A stretch of 42,411 bases of DNA, taken from positions 1-42,411 of IMG/VR virus record IMGVR_UViG_3300009420_000024, one strand, 5' to 3'. Shown here piece after piece: positions 11,301-19,287 of the stretch; position 1 is the first letter of the stretch; every line of letters starts with the position of its first letter. Source of the DNA: a virus. The position numbers and the translations under genes were made by a program. Under the pieces are notes generated by a model that saw nothing but the letters and a program-made list of their open reading frames with translations, did not search any database and was not told the DNA's origin.

Positions 11301-12731
11301 TGTTGTTTGAAAAGTACTTGTTGGATCTGAGATATCAATATATCTACTATGTCCAGCATGTGTTCTATTTGTTACTTTAAGTTTTGCAATGTTTGTACTT
11401 TTTGCTAAAGGTAATACTTGGTAGTCTTGTGCTGACACCATTCTGTCTTGGGCATAAAATGCCTGTGGTGCTCTTTCTTTAATACCTTCTATTGTTTCTG
11501 CAGGTAAACTGTTATTAACAGCATTTTGTAATCTTAATGTTACAGTAAGTACATGCTGTACTTCTGTGTTATTGATGTAAGGAATGTTTAAAGTAACATT
11601 GCCAACGTCATCTGGTTGTATTTGATATCTTATAGGATCACTTGTTCTGTAAAAGAACTTGAATAATCCAATTGGTACCTGTGCAAAGTTTCCATCTGCA
11701 AACTGTAAGTTAATTCCACTATCACCTCTGTTTTGTATTGCATACAAACTAGATGAACCAGTTGCTAAGGTATTATACTGTAATGTTTGTCCAACTGTAT
11801 TTGGAACTTTAGACCATTTGCCTAGAGCATCACCTGAAGCATTTACTTGTTGTAAATAACAATCAGTCTCGTTGATGTTTTCAACAGTAATAGCTACTTG
11901 TCTATTTTCTACAGGTTCAGCAAAGTTTAAATCTTCTGATTGCAATATGCCCTGTCTAAACATTAGGAAGAAACCATTATTCTTACTGCTTAATCCTAAG
12001 CCATCATTTCTATGAATCATTCCAAAGTTATTTGTTCTATCTGGATGTTTTTCAAATATAATTTTATTATCTATAAAGTCTGCATTAACAACTTCAAAGT
12101 CTCTAGAAATACCATTTATACTTGATGTAAATGCATGTACTAATGGACTTGTAGTTGGTGTATTGATCTCGTATAAGTCTGTTACTATGTTATCGATAGT
12201 TCCTGTCTTAACAGGCTTACTAAATCTGTTTACATTTCCAAATGCACTATTTAATATTGTAATAAATTGTTCGTAACTGTCTGAGTTATTTGCGTCATTC
12301 CAATTAATTGTTCTAGCCGCTAGTTCGTTACCCAAACTATCTGTTAAAGGTTCTGTAGTTGACATGCTGACAACTTTCATTAGACCACTTGCTCCAATAT
12401 TTCTTTTTGGATTGTATCCTAATTGTCTAGCAAGTTTATAAACACTATCTTTTCTTTCTGCTGTTTCTAAAAAGTTTTCTCTTGTGTTTACGTCCATTCT
12501 AAATGCAATACTTTGTGCCAAGTATGCAAGTAGTTCTATAATAGCAATAAATTCAGAACTCTCAATGTAGTCATTGAAGTTTTCTGGGAAATTGGTTTTA
12601 ATATAATCTACCATTGCTGAACGCATGGTATCAAAGTCATATGCTTGGAAGTCTACTTGGCTGTATGCCTGATAGGCTACTTCCCAATCTTCCGCCGCAA
12701 ATAAGTTGTTTTGTCTATTGTTTACTGCCAT
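8319..12731 (-). CDS. 6: baseplate wedge subunit gp6, expanded
   Basis: A 1,470-residue protein whose N-terminal half matches the gp6/J-like baseplate wedge family. It shows an N-terminal helical part with the segment FIAIIELLAYLAQSIAFRMD (about residues 62-81) and the RQLGYNPKR motif (about 103-111), then a domain with the DRMVSAQDYQVLP block (about 430) typical of gp6. In T4, gp6 dimers link wedges into the baseplate ring; T4 gp6 is 660 residues, so this copy carries some 800 extra, mostly beta-rich residues. The C-terminus ends in a Gly/Ser-rich tail of about 17 residues. The ATG at 12731 lies 2 nt after the gp25 stop, so translation is probably coupled. Transcription likely comes from the late promoter before gp25. 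Confidence 0.93.
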   Translation of the reverse strand: MAVNNRQNNLFAAEDWEVAYQAYSQVDFQAYDFDTMRSAMVDYIKTNFPENFNDYIESSEFIAIIELLAYLAQSIAFRMDVNTRENFLETAERKDSVYKLARQLGYNPKRNIGASGLMKVVSMSTTEPLTDSLGNELAARTINWNDANNSDSYEQFITILNSAFGNVNRFSKPVKTGTIDNIVTDLYEINTPTTSPLVHAFTSSINGISRDFEVVNADFIDNKIIFEKHPDRTNNFGMIHRNDGLGLSSKNNGFFLMFRQGILQSEDLNFAEPVENRQVAITVENINETDCYLQQVNASGDALGKWSKVPNTVGQTLQYNTLATGSSSLYAIQNRGDSGINLQFADGNFAQVPIGLFKFFYRTSDPIRYQIQPDDVGNVTLNIPYINNTEVQHVLTVTLRLQNAVNNSLPAETIEGIKERAPQAFYAQDRMVSAQDYQVLPLAKSTNIAKLKVTNRTHAGHSRYIDISDPTSTFQTTNVLAEDGALFIEDSNLSADFIIDNNNTPLEQITKLLPTYLKKLELNDFIYSDFRDAWLDREPNKFNLALYGIEWHTLPKVAEGVTGYLTETFTSSGTASDVNIANPALQLIQPGHLINFENPTDITQKKWVKIKSIRDNGKRVSNSTVVQGPIVLSESVPEGWKGTAVITTLRKKFFDTEITAITNAMNLKQSFALGYNPSSNQFYVISNNDVSNTTDFTIGNAQDTSGNGRDKSWLLKFTYVPVDTLSNRYDVLIRGIRYVFESYEDVRFYDVNTNRIIDSFTGTAKYDTVEITTLNNKSRSEEIFEWTDTTATPDFLGDAWYSTKIGQSFTNIPLKNRDTRYDQIETKLTSNFGLFIDGDATANAFVKDAIIELGTNFDTSDLTSNTNVTIANNTGVVHSLPSNIVMSFSNTTFGSNILDGSGNISYRFENTNYNVGNGDGVGTGHIEVTNVDASAQTGTLRISNFNTKRHYSIDSSSLPSKDKLTITYINDRERLTKPITYSAVGNFSYGDGYTDPRKVQVTPINTTGDDSPDNPIQFAEFVATGDVIIFEDFNSFDGYTYTKPVKAGILDLRREDDVNFNTEMSKIAGSSTGDASANTGTVYTVADYEYFMVKKESIITKFDNTNIGGKLHNKKVYAVDTKKVYIMTYSSTNLNVVKHYESSNHKARHGKSFTQNTMSPTQEGVIFKWQHIADNSMRIDPSISNVHEMFMLTDTYNDKVQSYLNVPGTAWPIEPTSSELENEFAILEQFKTASDQLLFKSGRFKLLFGDDAPNNLQARFKVVRLAGTSLSDNEIKTNIIKAVNRYFKIDNWEFGDTFYFTELSSYIHQQVGNSIGSIVIVPKTNSGKFGDLFQVKCESDELFLSTAKVTDVDIVDKLTSDNLKPSLIGSQSFTSYDNSTEAIGPYAIDGYYPLYPSAEAANFVGDGTHHTHVFFGKTFFMPNGVTYYHGNYVVETNIATSTTANADVTNNTTGTSSSGSGSSGSSGSGY

Positions 12732-12733
12732 GT

Positions 12734-13105
12734 TTAAATCTCTACGTCTGTCCTAGCGAATTCAAGAAATAATCTATCCTCGTCTAGGGTTGGCAAAAAT
12801 TTTAATTGTACTTGTACTCGTATTAAATGGTCTAAAGTTTGGGTAAAGATTTCATCAATCTGTACTCTTGGGTCTTTGGATATAACCCTTTCCACTTCTT
12901 CTTTAACTTCTTCAATAACGTACTGGTCTAGTGGGTTCATTAAAATGTCGTATAATGTTGTTCCAAAGTTAGGTCTCATCACTCGTTCACCTTTTCTTGC
13001 TTTTAGTTCATTCATTAAATCTTGTTTAATTAATTCACCGTCAATAAGTGTATAAGGTGCCCTAACCTTCCCTACTGTACTAAACCCTTTGTATATGTTT
13101 GCCAT
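12734..13105 (-). CDS. 25: baseplate wedge subunit gp25 (lysozyme-like fold)
   Basis: A 123-residue protein of the gp25/W family. It has the conserved block KARKGERVMRPNFGTTLYD near residues 35-53 and the LDQYVIEEVKEEVERVI helix after it. Gp25 forms the conserved wedge core with gp6 and gp53. A longer reading from a GTG at 13120 would place the start inside the late-promoter octamer, so I chose the ATG at 13105 (MANIYKG). No Shine-Dalgarno sequence precedes this ATG; the octamer GATAAATA ends 5 nt before it. If T4 late spacing applies, the mRNA begins at the A of the ATG. It opens the gp25-gp6-giant gene operon. Confidence 0.93.
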   Translation of the reverse strand: MANIYKGFSTVGKVRAPYTLIDGELIKQDLMNELKARKGERVMRPNFGTTLYDILMNPLDQYVIEEVKEEVERVISKDPRVQIDEIFTQTLDHLIRVQVQLKFLPTLDEDRLFLEFARTDVEI

Positions 13106-13110
13106 ACTGA

Positions 13111-13118
13111 TATTTATC
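13111..13118 (-). promoter_or_regulatory. late promoter octamer GATAAATA before gp25, leaderless layout
   Basis: On the minus strand TAGTGATAAATATCAGT directly precedes the gp25 ATG. The T4 late box TATAAATA occupies about -13 to -6; with that spacing +1 is the A of the ATG at 13105. The same string GATAAATATCAGTATGGCA recurs before the tape measure gene. The function is inferred from similarity to T4 late promoters and from the position. Confidence 0.75.
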
Positions 13119-13153
13119 ACTAATCGTTAAAACTAGTTTTAATACACCACTTT

Positions 13154-13182
13154 TTGAACAGCTATCAAACGCTGTAGATAAG
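13154..13182 (+). promoter_or_regulatory. candidate sigma70-type promoter for the hydrolase cassette
   Basis: TTGAAC at 13154-13159, then 17 nt, then GATAAG at 13177-13182. Each hexamer matches the consensus at four of six positions. It faces the plus-strand cassette that starts at 13199. Predicted +1 is near 13189, which would leave a leader of about 10 nt for the first ATG. This is a weak motif in AT-rich DNA. Confidence 0.4.
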
Positions 13183-13198
13183 TACATATAGGAGCAAG

Positions 13199-13522
13199 AT
13201 GCAAATCTTGTATTGTTTTACTTTCATTCATAGGGATTATATGAAAAACGTATTAGAACGATTTGAAAATATCGTACAACTTGCGTATTCCGCCAACAAG
13301 GATATTCAGTCCAAGGGATACGAAGGAGCCGTAGGTTACGGTCCTAGGTTCAGAAAAATGCTACATAAAAATGGCAAACGGGTTCATTCAATGGGAATAT
13401 ACGACTACTATACTAAAAAGTATGTTTTATTTGAAATGGTTAACATGGTAGGACAAAAGGATAAAATACCTCCTGAGTTCGCACAAATGGAGAAGTTAGT
13501 CAAGGATGCCGTTAGCGCCTAA
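13199..13522 (+). CDS. conserved-looking small hypothetical protein
   Basis: I do not recognise this protein. From the ATG at 13199 it is 107 residues; TAGGAG lies 4 nt upstream. A second possible start is the ATG at 13241 (MKNVLERF, 93 residues), with AGGG 5 nt upstream. The first 14 residues of the longer form are hydrophobic and look unlike the rest, so the shorter form may be the real one. The remainder is soluble, basic and aromatic (GYEGAVGYGPRFRKML, IYDYYTKKYVLFEMVNMVG), with no catalytic signature visible to me. It is the first gene of a plus-strand cassette facing the minus-strand baseplate genes and overlaps the hydrolase gene by 17 nt, so the two are probably translated together. 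Confidence 0.75.
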   Translation: MQILYCFTFIHRDYMKNVLERFENIVQLAYSANKDIQSKGYEGAVGYGPRFRKMLHKNGKRVHSMGIYDYYTKKYVLFEMVNMVGQKDKIPPEFAQMEKLVKDAVSA

Positions 13523-14150
13523 AAAAAATATCGTTTTTGTACACGGTAGTGGTCAAAGCCATCTTAGTTTTAATTTCATAGAGCTATGGTTACCAGAGCA
13601 TAATTCACTGTGCTTTAATTACAGCACACAAGAAGATCCAGATGATATTGTTAAAAGATTCAAAATGTTATTGGATATACAATTTGACGGAGAACCTGTA
13701 CATATTATTGCACACAGTTATGGTTGTTTAATAGCATCAGTCATAGCAGAAAAATACAAAAACGTTGAAACATTAATAACACTATCAAGTCCATGGAACG
13801 GTTCTAGAACCGCTAAGTGGCTAAACATGGTTTTTAGAGAAAGCAAACTCTTTGCAACCACTAAACCGGGAAGTCCGCTTTTAAAGGCAATTGCCAGTCT
13901 AAAGTTAGATTTTCCGATAACTAATATTGTATCCACAGGAACTAAATCGTCAGCAAATGCATTGGCTGGTTTAGGCTCAACTCCCAATGATGGATTACTT
14001 ACATTGGAAACACAACGAGCTGTACCCCAAGGCTTTACAAATTGCGAAACGATAGATATGGAAGTCAGCCATAATGAACTGCTGATGAGTATGGAAGTCG
14101 TGGAACTAATTAAAGAGAAAATTTTCAATGGAACAGCAGATAACCCTTAA
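13506..14150 (+). CDS. alpha/beta hydrolase, lipase/esterase-like
   Basis: A 214-residue protein with the marks of a small alpha/beta hydrolase. An oxyanion strand VFVHGSG lies at residues 10-16. The nucleophile elbow is A-H-S-Y-G with Ser71 (first Gly of GxSxG replaced by Ala). A plausible acid is Asp162 in PNDGLL and a plausible histidine is His189 in VSHNEL. The order Ser-Asp-His and the length fit PGAP1-like or lipase-like members. There is no signal peptide, so it would act in the cytoplasm or after lysis. The substrate cannot be told from sequence. It overlaps both neighbours (17 and 23 nt) in a tight three-gene unit. A metabolic or lysis-related accessory role is possible, but nothing here decides it. 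Confidence 0.85.
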   Translation: MPLAPKKNIVFVHGSGQSHLSFNFIELWLPEHNSLCFNYSTQEDPDDIVKRFKMLLDIQFDGEPVHIIAHSYGCLIASVIAEKYKNVETLITLSSPWNGSRTAKWLNMVFRESKLFATTKPGSPLLKAIASLKLDFPITNIVSTGTKSSANALAGLGSTPNDGLLTLETQRAVPQGFTNCETIDMEVSHNELLMSMEVVELIKEKIFNGTADNP

Positions 14151-14337
14151 TAACACATTAGAAGAAGAACTTAGAATTATGCTTGTTGAAAAACAAGTAG
14201 AATGTAATGCCTTACGAAGTCAGCTTGACGCTTTGAAAAAAATGGTTGCTGAAGAACAAGAAGGTAAGTACAGAGCTTATATTAAATTTGCAGATTTGCA
14301 AAAAGAAATGAGTTCGTTAAAACAAAAAATAAAATAG
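14128..14337 (+). CDS. small coiled-coil hypothetical protein
   Basis: A 69-residue protein that is almost entirely predicted helix. Hydrophobic residues at heptad-like spacing run through most of it (LEEELRIMLVEKQ, LRSQLDALKKMV, FADLQKEMSSLKQKI). It has no Cys pairs, membrane segment or catalytic motif. Its ATG lies 23 nt inside the end of the hydrolase gene, so it is probably made by coupled translation and may dimerise or bind a partner. Its stop is 2 nt from the stop of gp5 on the other strand. No terminator hairpin separates these convergent genes, so their transcripts could overlap. Confidence 0.75.
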   Translation: MEQQITLNNTLEEELRIMLVEKQVECNALRSQLDALKKMVAEEQEGKYRAYIKFADLQKEMSSLKQKIK

Positions 14338-14339
14338 TA

Positions 14340-16796
14340 TTACGACAGTAATTCGAACTGTTTACGTTTTATGCGTTGTGCCATAATGCCCCAGCCCATT
14401 CCATTTGCATCAGGAGTTTCTGATGCTAAGTCAAATTCATCTGGCATGCCAAACAAGTACGCTTCATAGATTCGTCTTTGTTTTAGTGTTTGTCTAAATG
14501 TACTATTAGTAACCCACTTCTGTAATAGTTGTGGAATAAGTCTGTTATTTTGTCCTGTTAGCAATGCATCTTTAACTTCACTACCCATCCAATTTGAATG
14601 ACCAACACTATTACCAAATAACACAGATGCCAACATTGCATTCTTACTCATATTCATTCCACCTAATGTGCCAACCATAAACTTACCGGTGTTACTGAGT
14701 CCAGCACTACCTAATTTTTGAGATACATTATTAGTCATGGCATATTTTAAATTGTGTATGATTGTATTTTTAGTTCCGTCAACTGAGTAACTGCCTTTAG
14801 ATCCTAACACTTTGGATAGTCCGTATTTACCTAGTTCTGCTACTGCTGTATTTTGTATTATATCAGCATACTCGTTGGCTCCTCTAGTCATACCAGGAAC
14901 TTTATAGTTACTTTGCGGATCTAATATTTTGCCATCGCCGAATATAGTTGCCCCGGAGGCTATTTCGTTTCTATCTAATACATGTCCAAGTCCAACAACT
15001 GTATTGCCGCTACTGTTCTTAACTGGTGTAGGTAAACTAGTACCACAACAAGCCAACAGTTTAGCACCAGCATCTGCCATGCCGTTTGAATCCATGTTAC
15101 CAGCCATGCTTTGTACATCATTTGGAACTGCTTTTAATAAACTTTTCTTATAGTTAGGTGTTGCACCAGGTCCTGGTGCAGGAGTAAATCCTGTTCCAAC
15201 ATCTATACTACCATCTGGTTGAGGTACTGTTGCTGGCACAGTATCTGTTTGTTGGATTGCATTTGTTGGATTGTCTTTTACTGAAGCATCTTGTGATGTC
15301 ATTTTGCTAGAGTCTTGTGTGAGTGCTGTCGCTGTTGCATGACCAACCCAAGGTTCTCTGGTAGGATTAACTTCAATAATACTTTTAAATTCTGTAGGCT
15401 CTCCGTCACGTTCACCGTCTGTGGGTAAGGGATTGTCTTCGCCTGGATTTGCTTCGTCGTATACGAACGCAGGTTTCTCTACACTTGGATCCTCATGTGT
15501 TATTTCTGTAAATGCTTCTACCGGCTTAGATTCTTTAGCCTGTTCAGCACTACCTCCATCATTAAGATGCACAGTTGAACCTATTACATTATTTTTCCCA
15601 CCTGCTTGGGAATTAATTTCTCCACTAGCGTTTTCCATAATTTCAGAACCACTAATAACATGTTTACCAGCAACTAGGATATGTCCGTCGCCGCCTGACT
15701 GTATAGTGTATTCATTGAAAGCACGATTGCTTATTAAATTCTCTACATCTAAGTGGGAGTCATGTCCTGCTTTCGTTGTAATGTCGTTACCTGCACTAAT
15801 TTTTAAGTCACCTGTTTTTTCTGAATATAAACCAGCATTAATATTAATACCTAAGCCGGCTTCTAAGTTTAAAAACTCGTCCGCTCGTATATTAATATTT
15901 TTAGTTGCTCTCATGTTTATATTTTCATCACTGAATACATGCACACTTCCGTTTTCAGAAAGTTCTACCCATGCAGTACCTTTGCTGTTAATAACATATA
16001 TAATACCATTGGTATCATCCATTAGTATTTGATTACCTAATGCTGTTCGTAAACGTATGTGTCGTTGTTCTAACGAATCGTCCATAACAAACTGGTGTCC
16101 GCCACGTCTGTTTGTTCCATCTTTTTTGCCTGACTTTAAGCCTGGCTCTTCTGGCCCGGGTGTTAATATGCCAAATACTTGTGAAGGACTTTCTCTCCTA
16201 GCACCAGCAGTTGTTGTTCCTCTAATTGGATCGTTTATTAACCCTTGGTCTAAAATTGATTTTGCGAATATGTGATGTAAAGGTCTAGAAGCATTTTTAC
16301 CGTGACTTGGATCATCTTCTCGTTTATTCTTTTCTGCAACTGGTAAAGGTAAACTGCTACCGTATGTTGTTCCTGAAGGTATACCTGGAACCATGTGTGC
16401 CATTTGGTCAGGGAACAAACAACCTATAATAATAGGAAACTTTTTCTTACCATCGCCAAATATAACTAATACAAAGTTGCCTGGATCAGGTGGTACCATC
16501 CACATGCCATAGGTCTTCATAGTTTCATCATAGCTCTGTACATTCTTGCCTATCTTCTCACTTGGAGTACTTCCTGCAAAAGGTGAGCTCCAGTATGCAT
16601 TAAAATAACCAGTGGGGTCATCTCTGTCTTTTGATAACATAGGAATGTAAACAGTAATACGACCACTGTTAGTATCATCTTTTGGTCTAACAATAACTTC
16701 GCCTACATATATACCGTGGTCTAATTCGGCGGCTTCCCTCATCTTGTCAGTCTGATTCTTTCTTCTTACTTTAAATTCGTCTGGTGTGTATGGCAT
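14340..16796 (-). CDS. 5: baseplate central spike gp5-like protein
   Basis: An 818-residue hub/spike protein. Residues about 25-135 form the gp5/VgrG OB-fold (HGIYVGEVIVRPKDDTNSGR, MWMVPPDPGNFVLVIFGDG). Residues about 225-430 are the VgrG-like beta-helix stem, starting with GGHQFVMDD and continuing in short repeats such as NINMRATKNINIRADEFLNL. A Thr/Pro-rich linker follows. The last ~230 residues hold a helical domain with GLGHVL around His605, which aligns without gaps to the T4 lysozyme GIGHLL region but lacks the catalytic Glu, Asp and Thr (here Gly585, Asn594, Val600). In T4 the lysozyme domain sits between the OB-fold and the stem; here the candidate is at the C-terminus. The gene starts within the stop of the upstream hub gene (TAATG). 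Confidence 0.9.
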   Translation of the reverse strand: MPYTPDEFKVRRKNQTDKMREAAELDHGIYVGEVIVRPKDDTNSGRITVYIPMLSKDRDDPTGYFNAYWSSPFAGSTPSEKIGKNVQSYDETMKTYGMWMVPPDPGNFVLVIFGDGKKKFPIIIGCLFPDQMAHMVPGIPSGTTYGSSLPLPVAEKNKREDDPSHGKNASRPLHHIFAKSILDQGLINDPIRGTTTAGARRESPSQVFGILTPGPEEPGLKSGKKDGTNRRGGHQFVMDDSLEQRHIRLRTALGNQILMDDTNGIIYVINSKGTAWVELSENGSVHVFSDENINMRATKNINIRADEFLNLEAGLGININAGLYSEKTGDLKISAGNDITTKAGHDSHLDVENLISNRAFNEYTIQSGGDGHILVAGKHVISGSEIMENASGEINSQAGGKNNVIGSTVHLNDGGSAEQAKESKPVEAFTEITHEDPSVEKPAFVYDEANPGEDNPLPTDGERDGEPTEFKSIIEVNPTREPWVGHATATALTQDSSKMTSQDASVKDNPTNAIQQTDTVPATVPQPDGSIDVGTGFTPAPGPGATPNYKKSLLKAVPNDVQSMAGNMDSNGMADAGAKLLACCGTSLPTPVKNSSGNTVVGLGHVLDRNEIASGATIFGDGKILDPQSNYKVPGMTRGANEYADIIQNTAVAELGKYGLSKVLGSKGSYSVDGTKNTIIHNLKYAMTNNVSQKLGSAGLSNTGKFMVGTLGGMNMSKNAMLASVLFGNSVGHSNWMGSEVKDALLTGQNNRLIPQLLQKWVTNSTFRQTLKQRRIYEAYLFGMPDEFDLASETPDANGMGWGIMAQRIKRKQFELLS

Positions 16797-19285
16797 TATG
16801 GATTACCTCTGTTAGCTTCAAAATCTGCTTGTTGACGAGCATTAGATTCTTCAACCATTCTTGCTATTTCTTCATCGGTCATCGGAGTCTCACCTTCATC
16901 TCCGTAATCAACGTCTGTTAGGTTAAATTTACTTATATGTAGAGCAGTATCCTTTGGTGCTTTATCAAAATTCACAGTATACATACCACCACTAAATGAA
17001 CATGTAGTAGAAACTATTCTGTATACTCCGCTAATAAAGAATGCAGTTCCCATTGATTTCAAATAACCGGGGTTTTCATCTTCATCATCTATGTTTGGAT
17101 CTCTAACTCTAGGTGTTTGCATCGTGAATAAAAAGAAATTGTCATCACCATTGTTGTATACCATCCCGGACTTCGATGACTCTTCACGTTGGTCATATTC
17201 TTCTATGGCTGTCATTTTCTTTTTGCCTTTCATAGCGTCGCTATAACTATTGGGTACACCAAGATAGAAAGGATCGCCTCTTACTTTTAATCCTAGTTCA
17301 ACTAATATGCTCGAGTCATTAACATTTTGATACATGTAACCAAATAGTGTTGCGGCATTTGTGCCATCACTGGTATCTCCACTAGTTGAAACAATGCTTT
17401 GACCTACCATTCGTTTTGTTCTTGCTTCTGGACTTTTGCCATTAGCGGCATTAGCCACCATTTGTTGTCTTCTTTTTCGGTCACTAGCGGAGGCTGTATT
17501 TCCAATAACTGTTTCAGATCCGCCCTGGTCGTCTAATAAATCTACACTATAAATATATCCACTTCCTTCTGGCTTGTAGTCACCGACATCTTGTGTGCCG
17601 TTATTTGTAGTCCTGCTGTATCCAGGAGTGTAGTTTGCATGTGCTAATGCTTTTGCAGTAGCATTTGTCCTTGATTTATCTTCAACAAACTCCTCATACT
17701 CTTTATCAGTCATTCTCAAATCGTCTTTAAGTTTTCTATTAAATTCTGTATCCCCTTTACTGATTTGGTCTAATAGCACACTTTGTTCTGCCGCTATTCT
17801 TTCTTTTTCTGCTTTACCAGTTAGATCGCTATCGCCGTCTATGTTTGCTCCAGATTTGTTTGCGTTGGTACTCAAATCACCTAATGTGCCTGCCCCCGGT
17901 GCCTGTAGTAAAACTTGTCCTGCATTGTATTGAATATCTGCACTTAATATTTGGTCATTTAATCCTGTGTACAAATAGTGGTAGGCTTTTTTAATGTTTA
18001 CATTTTTAATAATATTTGTTACTTGTTCTTTCGACAAGTCTTCTTCAGCCGCCGAAGTATTTTGACCGTTTTGTCTTGTATTGTAAACTATTGGCTTGTA
18101 TGTTATACGCTTTGCATACTTGTTTCTTCTAGAATCAAACTCCATGTATTCTATGTCTGCTTCTATCCGATACCACTTTACAAATGTTTTGTCTAAGTCT
18201 AAGCCATCTTCACTTAAAGACGGATCTCTGAAATTACTTTTTCTGGTAGTAGAATTTAAAAAGGAATCACACATAACAAGTGCTGTAGTAAAAAACTGAT
18301 TCATACTAGTTCCTTCTTTCATATTGATTTGCTGGTCTGTGCCAAAGCCACCGCTTTCTATAGAAATACCACCGTCTAAACTATCTGGGTTATCCTCTAA
18401 GGCTTTTTCAAAATCTTCTTTAGTTTTAATACCTTTTGATTCTGCATTAATTAATCTATTAACTTGTTCTGCATTTTTTCTATTGCCTCTATTACTACCA
18501 TCAACGATGCTAGTGTTTGTTAATACATTTTGTAATTGCGATAAGTCAAAAAGTATCTCATCATGAATCTCTTCTTCTTTGAGATTATCTTCTTTGAACT
18601 TCTTAATGTTCTCTTGTAAGTTTTGTGTTATCTCTTCTATTGTTTGACCTTGTACATACATATCTTTAGGAATTTTAAAATTGTAATCTGCGTATGCTTC
18701 TGATTGTGCTACAGGGCAATCAAATTCGTATTGGCTACCAGTGTCATCGATAGCAACTGAAACTTTTGCAAGTCTTAGTTGAAATATAAATGGCCCGGTG
18801 ATATGTGCTGGTGCACCTCCGGCGTCCTCATCGTCGATATCCTCTTGGTAGCCTTTAAATTCTATTGCTAAGAACATAGGTACGTCTGCGTACATGTAAT
18901 GTCCTAAGTGTGCTTTTGCTATTTGTATTTGGTCTAGTAAGTCTGCGGCTCCTGGTTGTATTAGTGTAAATTGGGCTCTTGTTGCCACTGAATTACCTGT
19001 ACCTGGGCCTTGTACAAAACTTATATCTAAGTTGTCTATTTGGACACCTGTTACACTTGTCTGTGCAATCACTATTGTGTCTCTTGGTTGGGCCGCCATT
19101 GCTCCACGCATCCAGCCGCCATTATCATAACCAGTTTTTGCTGGTATCATATAAAGTTTTAAATTGTATGAAGTATTTTGATATGCATCTAATAGGTTGC
19201 CTTCGACATTACCTATGTAGTTGTCCTCATACGTTATCTTAGGTTTTGGTTTGTCTTTTGATTTCTTACTTCTGAATATACCCAT
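16796..19285 (-). CDS. baseplate hub-like structural protein (gp27 position)
   Basis: An 829-residue protein between gp53 and gp5. The N-terminus is a basic, Lys-rich stretch. Residues about 85-205 are beta-rich (VTGVQIDNLDISFVQGPG, FIFQLRLAKVSVAIDDTG) like the first hub domain. The middle (about 215-300 and 480-560) is charged and helical. The C-terminus has FFISGVYRIVSTTCSFSGG followed by YTVNFDKAP, the kind of ending seen in gp27/gpD-type hub proteins. Its position directly before gp5 suggests it is the hub that gp5 plugs into, but it is twice the size of T4 gp27 (391 residues), so I leave the symbol blank. It starts 2 nt after the gp53 stop and overlaps gp5 by 1 nt. Confidence 0.8.
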   Translation of the reverse strand: MGIFRSKKSKDKPKPKITYEDNYIGNVEGNLLDAYQNTSYNLKLYMIPAKTGYDNGGWMRGAMAAQPRDTIVIAQTSVTGVQIDNLDISFVQGPGTGNSVATRAQFTLIQPGAADLLDQIQIAKAHLGHYMYADVPMFLAIEFKGYQEDIDDEDAGGAPAHITGPFIFQLRLAKVSVAIDDTGSQYEFDCPVAQSEAYADYNFKIPKDMYVQGQTIEEITQNLQENIKKFKEDNLKEEEIHDEILFDLSQLQNVLTNTSIVDGSNRGNRKNAEQVNRLINAESKGIKTKEDFEKALEDNPDSLDGGISIESGGFGTDQQINMKEGTSMNQFFTTALVMCDSFLNSTTRKSNFRDPSLSEDGLDLDKTFVKWYRIEADIEYMEFDSRRNKYAKRITYKPIVYNTRQNGQNTSAAEEDLSKEQVTNIIKNVNIKKAYHYLYTGLNDQILSADIQYNAGQVLLQAPGAGTLGDLSTNANKSGANIDGDSDLTGKAEKERIAAEQSVLLDQISKGDTEFNRKLKDDLRMTDKEYEEFVEDKSRTNATAKALAHANYTPGYSRTTNNGTQDVGDYKPEGSGYIYSVDLLDDQGGSETVIGNTASASDRKRRQQMVANAANGKSPEARTKRMVGQSIVSTSGDTSDGTNAATLFGYMYQNVNDSSILVELGLKVRGDPFYLGVPNSYSDAMKGKKKMTAIEEYDQREESSKSGMVYNNGDDNFFLFTMQTPRVRDPNIDDEDENPGYLKSMGTAFFISGVYRIVSTTCSFSGGMYTVNFDKAPKDTALHISKFNLTDVDYGDEGETPMTDEEIARMVEESNARQQADFEANRGNP

Positions 19286-19287
19286 CT

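Noticed and set aside
13106-13120. GTG start for gp25 five codons upstream
   Set aside because: The extra codons (MINIS) are the late octamer itself; the same artefact appears at 31071 for the tape measure gene.
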